DNA of 64,000 nt from Thiodiazotropha sp040507225 (GTDB lineage: Bacteria > Pseudomonadota > Gammaproteobacteria > Chromatiales > Chromatiaceae): the NCBI GenBank assembly GCA_040507225.1, contig JBEVVG010000001.1:1302001-1366000 (forward strand), written 5' to 3'. Below, piece after piece: positions 51,633 to 61,300 of the stretch (position 1 is its first letter; every line of letters starts with the position of its first letter). The position numbers were made by a program, and so were the translations under genes. The notes beneath the pieces are model-generated. The model saw only the letters and a list, made by a program, of their open reading frames with translations. It was not told the origin of the DNA and made no database searches.

Positions 51633-52820
51633 ATGCCTGCTTTGCCGCTGAAAATCACCGATTACACGCTGACCAACGCACTGGGCCGAGGTAAACCGGC
51701 CTCCCTGCAGGCACTGAAATCCGGCCACAGCGGCCTGCGACCCTGTGACCTGGACGGGGTGGACCTGCAAACCTGGATCGGCCGGGTTGAGGATCTCGAG
51801 AACCTGCCACTGCCCGACGCCTGGCAGGCCTATGACTGCCGCAACAACCGCCTGGCCCTGCTGGGTCTGCAGCAGGACGCTTTCCTCCCCGCGGTGGAGC
51901 AGGCCAAGGCACGCTACGGCGTGGAACGCATCGGCGTTTTCATCGGCACCAGCACCTCGGGCATCGCCACCACTGAGGCCGCCTACCGGGACAGACAGGA
52001 TGACCGGCTGCCCGCGGGGTTTCACCCGGCAACCACCCATAACATTGCATCTCCCAGCCAGTTCGTTCGTCTGGCCCTCGGTCTGAATGGCCCTGCGCTG
52101 GCCATCTCCACGGCCTGTTCCTCGAGTGCCAAGGTATTTGCCGCCGCTGATCGTTACATCAGCAGTGGTTTGTGTGACGCAGCGGTCGTCGGCGGCATCG
52201 ATAGCCTGTGCCTGACCACCCTGTACGGCTTCAACTCACTGGACCTGATCTCAGATCAACCCTGCCGACCCTGGGACAGCACCCGCAACGGCATCAACAT
52301 CGGTGAAGCGGCCGGCTTTGCACTGCTGGAAAAAACCTCCCAAGATAACCGGGCCCCGCAATTGCTGGGTTATGGTGAGAGCAGCGATGCCTACCATATG
52401 TCCACCCCCCACCCGGACGGGGAAGGCGCTCTGCGGGCGATGACCCAGGCCCTGCAACGGGCCGGCCTGACCCCCGCAGACATCGACTATATCAATCTGC
52501 ACGGCACCGCCACCCGGAGCAACGACGCGTCCGAGGACCGGGCGGTCTGCCGACTCTTCGAACAGGCGACTCCGTGCAGCTCCACCAAGGGGTTTACCGG
52601 CCACACCCTGGGGGCGGCAGGGATCACCGAAGCGGTATTCTCCCTGCTCTGTCTGGAGGCCGGATGGATGCCGCAAAACCTGCAGATCGAGACCCGGGAT
52701 CCTGAGTTGAGCGCCAACCTGCTGATGGCGCCACAAGCCGCGCCACTGCGACATGTACTGAGCAACTCCTTCGGCTTCGGCGGGAACAATTGCAGCCTGG
52801 TCTTCGGGGTAGGCGAATGA
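51633..52820 (+). CDS. Beta-ketoacyl-ACP synthase of the polyene cluster
   Basis: A 395-residue condensing enzyme with an intact catalytic triad: C162 in AISTACSSSAKV, H290 in INLHGTATRSND and H324 in KGFTGHTLGAAG. It resembles FabF/KAS II and the ApeO-type ketosynthase of aryl-polyene systems. Its stop overlaps the start of a ketosynthase-like protein without a catalytic cysteine. That arrangement is typical of a KS/chain-length-factor heterodimer. Confidence 0.92.
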   Translation: MPALPLKITDYTLTNALGRGKPASLQALKSGHSGLRPCDLDGVDLQTWIGRVEDLENLPLPDAWQAYDCRNNRLALLGLQQDAFLPAVEQAKARYGVERIGVFIGTSTSGIATTEAAYRDRQDDRLPAGFHPATTHNIASPSQFVRLALGLNGPALAISTACSSSAKVFAAADRYISSGLCDAAVVGGIDSLCLTTLYGFNSLDLISDQPCRPWDSTRNGINIGEAAGFALLEKTSQDNRAPQLLGYGESSDAYHMSTPHPDGEGALRAMTQALQRAGLTPADIDYINLHGTATRSNDASEDRAVCRLFEQATPCSSTKGFTGHTLGAAGITEAVFSLLCLEAGWMPQNLQIETRDPELSANLLMAPQAAPLRHVLSNSFGFGGNNCSLVFGVGE

Positions 52821-53611
52821 ACACGATCAGAATCTCTCGCATCGGCATCATCACCGAGGGCATCGCGTCCTGGTCCGAGGCGCTTGCGGTACTGCGAAAT
52901 CAGGCCCCCTATCAGGGCGGCGAACTCCCACCACTCAAACCCGCCACCCTCAAGCCCAATGAGCGACGCCGCACCACCCGCACCATCAAACTGGCATTGC
53001 AAGCCACCGAGGAAGCCCTGCAGGACTGCCCGGATACACAGAATCTGCTCTCCGTGTTCAGCTCTTCGGAGGGTGACCTGGATATCATCGACCAGATCTG
53101 CCGGGCGCTCTCGCAGCCCGACCGGCCGGTCTCACCCACCCAGTTTCACAACTCCGTACACAACGCACCGGCGGGTTACTGGTCCATTGGCAGCGGATCC
53201 CTCGCGGGCTCAAACAGCCTTGCGGGACTCGATGGCGGATTTGCCGCCGGGCTGATCGATGCCGCCACCCTGGTGCTCAGCGAACAGCAACCGGTGCTGC
53301 TGACCTGCTACGATCAGCTTCCCCCGACACTCCTGCAGGATGTGATGCCGATCAAAACCCCGTTCGCGGTAGCGCTGATGTTAATCCCGGAGAGTCCATC
53401 CCAGGAGGGCCTGGCGCGACTGGAACTGCGCCTCGACGCGCAGGGGGAAGCCGATGTCATGGCCGATCACGCACTGGAGCGACTGCGTCGTTCCGCACCC
53501 GCGGCCCGATGCCTGCCCCTGTTGCAGGCGCTTGCCCAGATCGAGTCTCCGAGGCAATGCCGCCTGACCTATCTGCCCGGCCTGAATCTGCAGGTAAGCC
53601 TCAGCCGATGA
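52817..53611 (+). CDS. Chain-length-factor-like beta-ketoacyl synthase N-domain protein
   Basis: A 264-residue protein resembling the N-terminal half of a ketosynthase (PF13723-like). FSSSEGDLDIIDQICRAL and QFHNSVHNAPAGYWSIGSGS are conserved, but the active-site cysteine is absent: the usual TACSS region reads SGSLAGSNSLAG. It is therefore likely a non-catalytic partner that sets chain length. The ATG at 52817 overlaps the ketosynthase stop, and the 3' end overlaps the next dehydratase start. The truncated length is normal for this type. Confidence 0.85.
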   Translation: MNTIRISRIGIITEGIASWSEALAVLRNQAPYQGGELPPLKPATLKPNERRRTTRTIKLALQATEEALQDCPDTQNLLSVFSSSEGDLDIIDQICRALSQPDRPVSPTQFHNSVHNAPAGYWSIGSGSLAGSNSLAGLDGGFAAGLIDAATLVLSEQQPVLLTCYDQLPPTLLQDVMPIKTPFAVALMLIPESPSQEGLARLELRLDAQGEADVMADHALERLRRSAPAARCLPLLQALAQIESPRQCRLTYLPGLNLQVSLSR

Positions 53612-54051
53612 TAGTCTCAGGCCCCGATCTGTATCGTCTGCTGCCCCATGCCGAGAATATGTGTCTGTTGGAAGAGGTACTGGAATGGGACCCACAGCAG
53701 ATCGTCTGTCGGACCACCACCCACCGCAACGCTCACCATCCGCTGCGCAGCCAGGCGGGACTTGCCGGCATCCATGCCGCAGAGTACGGCGCGCAGGCAA
53801 TGGCGCTGCACGGTGGCCTGCAGGCCCAGGCGCAGGGAGTCAGCAACCCGGGGGGTTATCTGGTGAGTCTGCGCGGGGTCAAACTCCATCGTCACCGCTT
53901 CGATGACCTGCCAGAGCCGCTGATCGTCGAAGCGCGCCAGTTGCTGGCCGACACGGGTAACATGCTTTATGATTTCACGGTCAAAACCGACACAACCGCG
54001 ATTGCCGAAGGAAGGGCCGCGGTCATAGTAAATCCGGAGGAAGTACCGTGA
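53608..54051 (+). CDS. Hotdog dehydratase (ApeP-like)
   Basis: A 147-residue hotdog-fold protein. HHPLRSQAGLAGIHAAEYGAQAMALHG near residues 39-65 is the conserved central helix region of the ApeP/FabZ-like dehydratases. With the FabA-like protein at 45294 it gives the two dehydratases normal for the pathway. The ATGA overlap with the upstream gene and GTGA overlap with the ketoreductase show tight coupling. Confidence 0.85.
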   Translation: MIVSGPDLYRLLPHAENMCLLEEVLEWDPQQIVCRTTTHRNAHHPLRSQAGLAGIHAAEYGAQAMALHGGLQAQAQGVSNPGGYLVSLRGVKLHRHRFDDLPEPLIVEARQLLADTGNMLYDFTVKTDTTAIAEGRAAVIVNPEEVP

Positions 54052-54767
54052 AACGCGCACTCATCACCGGCGGAAGCGGTGATATCGGCTCGGCCATCTG
54101 CCGACGCCTGAGCACTCCGGATACCCACGTCATCGTGCATGCCAACCGCAACCCGGACAGGGCCGAACAGGTCGCCGGGGAGATTCGCGCCCGGGGCGGC
54201 TCCGCGGAGACCTGCACCTTCGACATCACCGACGCGCGCGCCGCCCGGGAGTGCCTGGATCAACTGCTGCAGAGCGGCCCGATCCAGATCCTGGTGCACA
54301 ACGCAGGGGTCCATGACGACGCCCCGCTGGCGGGCATGCAGGCCGAGCAGTGGCGGCGGGTCGTCGACATCTGCCTGAACGGCTTCTACAACGTCGCCCA
54401 GCCCCTGATGCTACCCATGCTCGGCTCCCGTTGGGGACGGGTCATCGCCATTTCCTCCATCGCCGGGGTGATGGGCAACCGCGGACAGAGCAACTACGCC
54501 GCCGCAAAGTCAGGCCTGCACGGCGCGATCAAGTCCCTGTCCCTGGAACTCGCCTCCCGGGGTGTCACCTCCAACGCCATCGCACCGGGCATCATATCAG
54601 GCAGCATGGCGGATGCCACCTTCGACCCGGCCACCATTAACCAGATCGTACCGATGAAACGCGCCGGCACACCGGATGAGGTGGCCGCCCTGGTGGGGTT
54701 CCTCGCCTCTGATGATGCGTCCTACATCACCGGACAGGTGATATCCATCAACGGGGGCCTGGCCTGA
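54048..54767 (+). CDS. 3-ketoacyl-ACP reductase (FabG/SDR family)
   Basis: A 239-residue short-chain dehydrogenase. The cofactor motif ITGGSGDIGSAI is near residues 5-16, HNAG near 84-87, and the catalytic serine and YxxxK in ISSIAG...SNYAAAKSG near 138-158. It reduces the 3-keto group after each condensation. The start codon is GTG and overlaps the dehydratase stop. Confidence 0.92.
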   Translation: MKRALITGGSGDIGSAICRRLSTPDTHVIVHANRNPDRAEQVAGEIRARGGSAETCTFDITDARAARECLDQLLQSGPIQILVHNAGVHDDAPLAGMQAEQWRRVVDICLNGFYNVAQPLMLPMLGSRWGRVIAISSIAGVMGNRGQSNYAAAKSGLHGAIKSLSLELASRGVTSNAIAPGIISGSMADATFDPATINQIVPMKRAGTPDEVAALVGFLASDDASYITGQVISINGGLA

Positions 54768-54771
54768 ACTC

Positions 54772-55518
54772 ATGCGCACCCTGGCAGTAATTCCCGTGTT
54801 CAATGAAGCCGCCACGATTCGTGAGGTGGTGCAGTCAACCGCGCCCTGGGTCGATCAGGTCATCGTCGTCGATGACGGATCCAGTGATGACAGTCATCTT
54901 CAGCTGGAAGGCATGGAACTGCAGCTGATACGCCTGGAAACCAACCGGGGCAAAGCCCATGCGCTGCAGACCGGCTTCGATAGGGCCCTGCAACTCGGTG
55001 CGGATAATCTGGTTACCCTGGACGGGGACGGACAGCACAATCCCCGGGAGATTCCCAACCTGATCCAGGCTGCGCAGCAGGAACCGCGCTGCATCATCAT
55101 CGCGGCACGTCTGAAAGCACGTCACAACGCCCCCAGGTTAAGGCGCTTCGCCAATCGATTTGCCGATTTCTGGGTCTCCTGGGCCGCTGGCTATCCGGTC
55201 TCGGATTCCCAGTCCGGATTTCGCCTCTATCCGGCTGCCTTGCTCCAGCAGGTACGTCTGAACACGGAGAAAGCGCGCGGTTTCGTTTTCGAGAGCGAAA
55301 TTGTGATTGAAGCGGCAAGTCACAGCTTTTATAGTGTGTCCATACCTGTCGAATCGATATACCAGTCCGGAAGGCGGCAAAGCCACTATAAACCCTGGAC
55401 GGACACCTGGCGTATCGTGCGCATGATTGCCTGGCGGCTGATCCGCCGGGGGCTCTACCTGAAGGGGTTGCTTCGCAGTCTCGGACTGCTGAGCGACCCG
55501 CGCAACCGCATGACATGA
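54772..55518 (+). CDS. Family 2 glycosyltransferase (DPM1-like)
   Basis: A 248-residue glycosyltransferase of the dolichol-phosphate-mannose-synthase type. VVDDGSSDDS is near residues 32-41 and the DGDGQHNP motif near 83-90. SQSGFRLYP lies near 147. It has no C-terminal membrane helices. In aryl-polyene and xanthomonadin clusters glycosyltransferases modify the head group of the lipid-linked pigment; this is the likely role. It is four bases after the ketoreductase and ends the tight operon. Confidence 0.85.
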   Translation: MRTLAVIPVFNEAATIREVVQSTAPWVDQVIVVDDGSSDDSHLQLEGMELQLIRLETNRGKAHALQTGFDRALQLGADNLVTLDGDGQHNPREIPNLIQAAQQEPRCIIIAARLKARHNAPRLRRFANRFADFWVSWAAGYPVSDSQSGFRLYPAALLQQVRLNTEKARGFVFESEIVIEAASHSFYSVSIPVESIYQSGRRQSHYKPWTDTWRIVRMIAWRLIRRGLYLKGLLRSLGLLSDPRNRMT

Positions 55519-55688
55519 CCGCTTCGACTCGGCGAACATTGACACAGGAAGAACCACAACAGGACGTACCGGAGAAGCGCTACAACCCAGCGATTGTCTG
55601 GCGGAGAAACGGCCAATGGCCTGACCGCATATCAAAAAGTTTTCAACCCACACATCGATAGCAACCAAGACCACATAGGGAGTCTGTA

Positions 55689-56087
55689 ATGAAACTCATG
55701 ACTATCAGAAACGCACTCTTCATCGCCATGCTGGTAATGACCCTCGGCCTCATGGGATGTCGTACCGAACCGGTATACAACGTCCAGGATTCCCCGGTGA
55801 ACACCATGGAGAAGACTTCGATGACCAAGGTCAAAAAGGCCATCATGTCTGCAGGCGCGAGTCTGGGCTGGAGAATGAAAGAGATCAAATCAGGTCAGAT
55901 CGTTGGCACCATCATGTTGCGCGGCACCACTGCCACGGTCGATATTCCCTTCAACACAAAGACCTACAGCATCGTCTACAAAAACAGCGATGGCCTGAAG
56001 TACGACGGCAGCAAGATCAACAAACAGTACAACAAGTGGATCCAGAACCTGGATAACGCCATCCAGTCCCGCATGATCGCCATGTAA
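55689..56087 (+). CDS. Small lipoprotein downstream of the polyene operon
   Basis: A 132-residue putative lipoprotein. The signal peptide ends in a lipobox LGLMGC with the cysteine at residue 24. The mature part has TKVKKAIMSAGASLGWRMKEI and TIMLRGTTATVDIPF, compatible with a small alpha/beta domain. I recognise no named family. AGGGAGTC precedes the ATG by about eight bases. It may replace the DUF3261-type lipoprotein usual in aryl-polyene clusters, but a shared origin is not shown. Confidence 0.75.
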   Translation: MKLMTIRNALFIAMLVMTLGLMGCRTEPVYNVQDSPVNTMEKTSMTKVKKAIMSAGASLGWRMKEIKSGQIVGTIMLRGTTATVDIPFNTKTYSIVYKNSDGLKYDGSKINKQYNKWIQNLDNAIQSRMIAM

Positions 56088-56153
56088 TGGCTCGGGCCCC
56101 GGGTCCTTCCGGACTCCGGGGCCTCACTACCCCGCCACATAACCCCTAAACCC

Positions 56154-56825
56154 ATGCAATTCGACCCTGAACGGGGGCGCATCGACTGGGACGGCCTGTT
56201 CACATTTCTACTCACATTGCTGCTGATGGCGGCCGCTGTGGGAATCCCCCTGCTGATCAGCACGGCCTATATCTACCGCACCGCCCGAGCTCAGGGCACC
56301 GGTTGCGATCACAAGAGCCTGCTGGTATTCGGCAAACGCCTGCGCAACGGACAGATCGATTCGGACTATGAATCGCGACTTGCCCGGGTCCTTACCCAGA
56401 TGCAGCAGGACGCCCAGACCCGGCTGCTGCTGGTGGGCGGGGTCGCCCCAGGTGAGCAACTCAGTGAAGCCCAGGCCGGACGCGACTACCTGGTCTCGCA
56501 TGGCATTTCCGCCGACCGGTTGCACCTTGAACAGGAGTCACAGAACACCCTGGAAAATCTGCGCCACGCACGCAGTCTGCTGGAACAACAGCACGCCTTC
56601 CCGGTCACCCTGATCAGTAACCGATATCACCTGGCACGCATCAGCACCATCGCCAACAGTCTGGGCATGACGCATCAGCTGTGCGCCTGCGAGGAGACGT
56701 TTGAACCGGGTTTCAGCCTGCTGCCGAGGCTGCTGATGGAAGGCTGGTATGTACTGTGGTTCCAGACCGGGAAATCCTGGTCCCGCCTGATTCGCAGTGA
56801 ACGGATGTTGAACCGGGTGACGTGA
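56154..56825 (+). CDS. YdcF/SanA/ElyC-family DUF218 protein
   Basis: A 223-residue membrane-anchored protein. One membrane helix near residues 16-42 is followed by a DUF218 domain with LLVFGKRLRNGQIDSDYESRL, LLVGGVAPGEQLSEAQ and ESQNTLENLRHARSL. SNRYHLARI lies near residue 158. ElyC and SanA of this family affect cell-envelope integrity. A link to the neighbouring polyene cluster is possible but only positional. It is convergent with the halogenase-like gene. Confidence 0.85.
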   Translation: MQFDPERGRIDWDGLFTFLLTLLLMAAAVGIPLLISTAYIYRTARAQGTGCDHKSLLVFGKRLRNGQIDSDYESRLARVLTQMQQDAQTRLLLVGGVAPGEQLSEAQAGRDYLVSHGISADRLHLEQESQNTLENLRHARSLLEQQHAFPVTLISNRYHLARISTIANSLGMTHQLCACEETFEPGFSLLPRLLMEGWYVLWFQTGKSWSRLIRSERMLNRVT

Positions 56826-56853
56826 ATCCTGTGGGCGGTTGTGGGATTCGGCA

Positions 56854-56879
56854 ACCGGGACGGGTGTACCCGCCCCGGT
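56854..56879. terminator. Hairpin between convergent genes
   Basis: ACCGGG-A-CGGGT (56854-56865) pairs with ACCCG-C-CCCGGT (56868-56879) with one A/C mismatch and a two-base loop, a strong stem between the DUF218 gene and the halogenase-like gene. No T-run is present on either strand. It can still mark 3' ends for both. Confidence 0.5.
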
Positions 56880-56886
56880 CAACAGC

Positions 56887-58125
56887 TTAGCCGTACTGCT
56901 CGACAGCCTGGGAGAACACATTCACCGTGCGTTCGTGCTGACGTACGCAGGGATTCGATTGATCCCATACGTAGCCGGCCAGCACTGAGCAAATCTGCTG
57001 CTGGAATTCCTCAGGCTTCACGGGACTGAAGAAGATCGTGGGTAAGCGGTTGTCGTACCATGCGGTGACGAAGGTACGGAAGGCATCCACTCCCATCATC
57101 ATGTGCTTGGCATACTCCTCGTCCCAGTCCGGCGATTCGCCGCGCAGCTGGCGGATCAGGGTCTTGGCGGCACGGTTGGCGGATTCCAGCGCCAGGGTAA
57201 CCCCTGAGGAAAAGACCGGGTCGAGAAACTCGGTGGCATTGCCCATCAGGGCGAATCCCTTGCCGTGAAGTTTCTTTGCGGAAATTGAATAGCCGCTGAT
57301 GTGACGCACCGGAAAGGTGAATTCCGCGTCCCCGAGCCGGGCACGGACGTTTTCGTTACTCTCGATGATGGCGCGCAGTTTTTCGTCCGGATCATCCGGG
57401 AAACGGTCGAGAAAATCGGGCTTGGCCACCACACCCACCGAAGTCTTGCCGTTGGAAAAGGGAATGATCCACATCCAGGCGTTGTCCGGATCGTCCAGCA
57501 TGCAGATCCAGATGCGTCCCTCCGCGTCTCCTTGAGGGCGTTTATCACCGCTGACATGGGTGAAGAAGGACTGTCTCAGGGGCAGCATGGAATTCTCATC
57601 CAGACCCAGCAGTCGTGGCAACACCCGGCCATAACCACTGCCATCGAGGATGAACCTCGCTTCGACACTGGCCTGGGTTCCGTCATCGGCCTCCAGCAGG
57701 GTGGTGGATGAACCATCCTCCTGGAAGTTCACATCTGTCACGCCGTGACGCCACAGTACCGGCACACCGCGAGATTCCACGGTTTCGGCCAGCACCTGGT
57801 CGAACTGTTCCCGAGGCACCTGGAAGGTGTACTTCCAGCCCTGGGTGAACTGCTGGGAAAAATTGAAGGTGCAGGACTCATCGCCGCGCTTGAACACAGC
57901 CCCGTCCTTGATCATGAAATTCTGTGCCTGAACCACATCGAGGAGATCAGCCTCTTTGAGCAGATCCATGCATCGTGGCAGCAGACTTTCCCCGATCACG
58001 AAACGGGGAAACTGTTGTTTCTCCACAATCATGCAGTCGAAGCCGGCCTTCTGAATCAAGGAGGCCGCAGTCGATCCCGCCGGACCAGCACCGATAATCA
58101 GCACATCAGTTGTGTATTTTTTCAT
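56887..58125 (-). CDS. Flavin-dependent halogenase candidate
   Basis: A 412-residue FAD enzyme. The dinucleotide motif GAGPAG is near residues 12-17 and GESLLPRCMDLL near 45-56. MIKDGAVFKRG has lysine K73 at the position of the catalytic lysine in flavin-dependent halogenases. A WMWIIP sequence at 217-222 fits the halogenase signature WxWxIP. FSSGVTLALESANRAA near 305-320 is the usual FAD-binding end. Halogenases occur in xanthomonadin clusters, where the pigment is brominated, and this gene lies beside the polyene cluster. A geranylgeranyl-reductase-like oxidoreductase is the alternative; the lysine and WxWxIP argue for the halogenase. Confidence 0.75.
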   Translation of the reverse strand: MKKYTTDVLIIGAGPAGSTAASLIQKAGFDCMIVEKQQFPRFVIGESLLPRCMDLLKEADLLDVVQAQNFMIKDGAVFKRGDESCTFNFSQQFTQGWKYTFQVPREQFDQVLAETVESRGVPVLWRHGVTDVNFQEDGSSTTLLEADDGTQASVEARFILDGSGYGRVLPRLLGLDENSMLPLRQSFFTHVSGDKRPQGDAEGRIWICMLDDPDNAWMWIIPFSNGKTSVGVVAKPDFLDRFPDDPDEKLRAIIESNENVRARLGDAEFTFPVRHISGYSISAKKLHGKGFALMGNATEFLDPVFSSGVTLALESANRAAKTLIRQLRGESPDWDEEYAKHMMMGVDAFRTFVTAWYDNRLPTIFFSPVKPEEFQQQICSVLAGYVWDQSNPCVRQHERTVNVFSQAVEQYG

Positions 58126-58342
58126 GAGTAGATCTGAACCTCGCCACAGTGAGCCCTCGCCCCCGGCCCCGTCAAAACACTTGCCAACAATCCCGCAGCA
58201 AGACTCGCCCCTCTGCTCAGGGTCGGTCCGTGGTACGGGTACGAAAGCACCCTCAGCGAGGGCGCATGAAGTTGCTACTTTAGTTTATTGATTAACAACT
58301 TACCAGGGCCTGTTAGCACCTATCCGATCGCCCCTTCCGCGC

Positions 58343-61300
58343 TCAGTCCAGCCAGGCGCGGGCATTGCGAAACAGGCGCAGCCAGGGCGCATCCTCACCC
58401 CAGTGATCCGGACACCAGGAATGCTGCACGCTGCGGGTCACCCGTTCCGGGTGAGGCATCATGATCGTCACCCGGCCGTCACGGTTGCAGAATCCGGTCA
58501 GTCCGTCGGGTGATCCGTTCGGGTTGGCCGGGTAGCGCCGGGCAACCTGTCCATCATTTTCCATGTAGCGCAATACCGCCAGTTGACGGGCCCGCTCCAG
58601 GTGTTCCTGATCGTGAAATTCGGCTCGTCCCTCGCCATGGGCGACCACAATGGGCAGACGCGACCCCTGCATGCCGGAGAGCAGGATGGAGGGTGAGTCG
58701 GTCACCTCCACATTCACGAAACGGGCCTCGAACTGTTCGGAACGATTGCGTACGAAATGCGGCCAGTCCTCGGCGCCGGGAATCAGCTCGTGCAGATTGG
58801 ACAGCATCTGGCAGCCGTTGCACACCCCCAGGGCGAAGGTATCGGTACGGTTGAAGAAACCTTCGAAAGCATCTCTGGCGCGGCTGTTGAACAGAGCGGA
58901 TTTCGCCCAACCCTCTCCGGCGCCGAGCACGTCGCCATAAGAAAATCCGCCACAGGCGACCAGACCCTTGAAACGCTCCAGGTTAATCCGCTCCTCGATA
59001 ATGTCGGACATATGGACATCCACGCATTCGAAACCCGCCCGGTGGAAGGCGGCCGCCATCTCCAGCTGGCCGTTGACGCCCTGTTCCCTGAGTATCGCCA
59101 TGGGTGGGCGGACTCCGGTCGCGATCATGGGCGCGGCGATGTCGTCCTTGATGTCAAAACCGGGCTCCGCGAGCATGCCCGGATCCGCCTCATCCAGGCG
59201 CGCATACTCCTCCTCGGCACACTGCGGATTATCCCGCAGGGCCTGCATTTGACGGGTGGTCTCGGACCAGGCCTTCTGCAGGCTCCTGCGGGTTGCCTGC
59301 AGGACAGGGCTGCCGGCACGCCGGAACACCAGCTCATCGGTCTGATTCAGGGTGCCGATGACATGACTGCAACGGGCCAGGCCGGCATCACTGAGCAGTT
59401 TCAAAACCTCATCGGTGTCACTGTGGCGAACCTGGATGACGGCACCCAGCTCTTCGCTGAACAGCGCCCCCAGGTCGTCTTCTCCCAGATCATCGATATC
59501 CACGGTGACACCGCAATGACCGGCGAAGGCCATCTCGCACAACAATGCAAACAGGCCGCCATCGGAGCGGTCATGGTAGGCCAGCAGCAGCTGATTGCGG
59601 TTGAGCTCCTGGATGACCTCGAAAAAACGCCGCAACGCGTAAGGATCATTCAGATCAGCGCCGTGATGACCGATCTGTCCATAGACCTGGGAAAGTGCCG
59701 TCGCGCCCAGCCGGTTCATGCCCTTACCGAGATCAATGAGTATCAGGTCGGAATCCCCCAGATCGCTGCGCAACTGGGGTGTCAATGTGTGGCGCACGTC
59801 GTTCACCGGGGCGAACGCGGATACGATCAGCGAGATCGGGGCGATCATCGCCCGCTCCCCGTCCGGCTCCTGCCACACGGTCTTCATCGACATGGAGTCC
59901 TTGCCAACCGGGATGGCGATCCCAAGCGCAGGACAGAGTTCCATCCCCACACTCCTGACTGTCTCGTAGAGTTTTACATCCTCACCGGGGTGTCCGGCGG
60001 GAGCCATCCAGTTGGCTGAGAGCTTGATATCCGAGATCTGAGCGATATTAGCGGCGGCGATGTTGGTGATCGCTTCTCCGATGGCCATGCGACCGGAAGC
60101 CGGTGCATCGAGCAGTGCCAGAGGCGTCCGCTCACCCATGGACATGGCCTCGCCGGTGTACCCCATCAGGCCAGAGGCGGTGACCGCCACATCGGCTACA
60201 GGAACCTGCCAGGGTCCGACCATCTGATCCCGAGTCACCATGCCAGTGATGGAACGGTCGCCGATGGTGATCAGGAAGGTCTTGCTGGCCACACTCGGAA
60301 GACGCAGTACCCGATGCGCGGCCTCCTGTAGATCGATGCCGGAAAAATCGAGTTCCGGTTTGTGAAAGGTCTTACGCCGCACGTCCCGCAGCATACGCGG
60401 CGGTTTACCGAATAGCAGGCTCATGGGCAGATCGATGGGGTTGTTGTCGAAATGGGCATCACCGAGAATCAGGCGTTCCTCGTCCATGGCCTCACCGACC
60501 ACCGCATAAGGACAGCGTTCCCGCTCGCAAATCGCCTTGAATTCATCCAGGCGCGCCGCGTCGACGGCCATCACGTAGCGTTCCTGGGACTCGTTGCACC
60601 AGATCTCCATCGGCGACATGCCGGGATCGTCGTTGGGAACTGCGCGCAACTCGAATCGGCCGCCCAGGGCCGCATCATGCACCAGTTCCGGTAACGCATT
60701 CGAGAGTCCACCGGCCCCCACATCGTGAATGAACAGGATGGGATTTTCCTCGCCTCGGGACCAGCAGGCATCGATCACTTCCTGGCAACGCCGCTGCATC
60801 TCCGGATTGGAACGTTGCACGGAAGCAAAATCCAGGTCCTCCGCCGAGGTTCCGCTGGCCATGCTCGAGGCGGCGCCGCCACCCAGGCCGATCAGCATCG
60901 CCGGGCCACCCAGCACCACCAGCGGTGAACCGCTGGGGAAACCGTTCTTTTCAATGTGCTCGCCACGGATATTGCCCAGCCCTCCGGCCAGCATGATGGG
61001 CTTGTGATAGCCCCTCAGTTCATTTCCGTCGGGGCCCGGCACCTCGGCTTCATAGGTGCGGAAATAGCCGCACAGGTTAGGCCGGCCGAACTCGTTGTTG
61101 AACGAAGCGGCACCGATCGGTCCCTCGAGCATGATGTCCAGCGCCGAGACGATGCGTCCGGGTTTGCCGTAGTCCACCTCCCAGGGCATCTCGCCACCGG
61201 GTAGACGCAGGTTGGAAACCGAGAAGCCGCACAATCCGGCCTTGGGCTTGGAGCCTCGTCCGGTGGCCCCTTCGTCGCGGATCTCACCACCCGATCCGGT

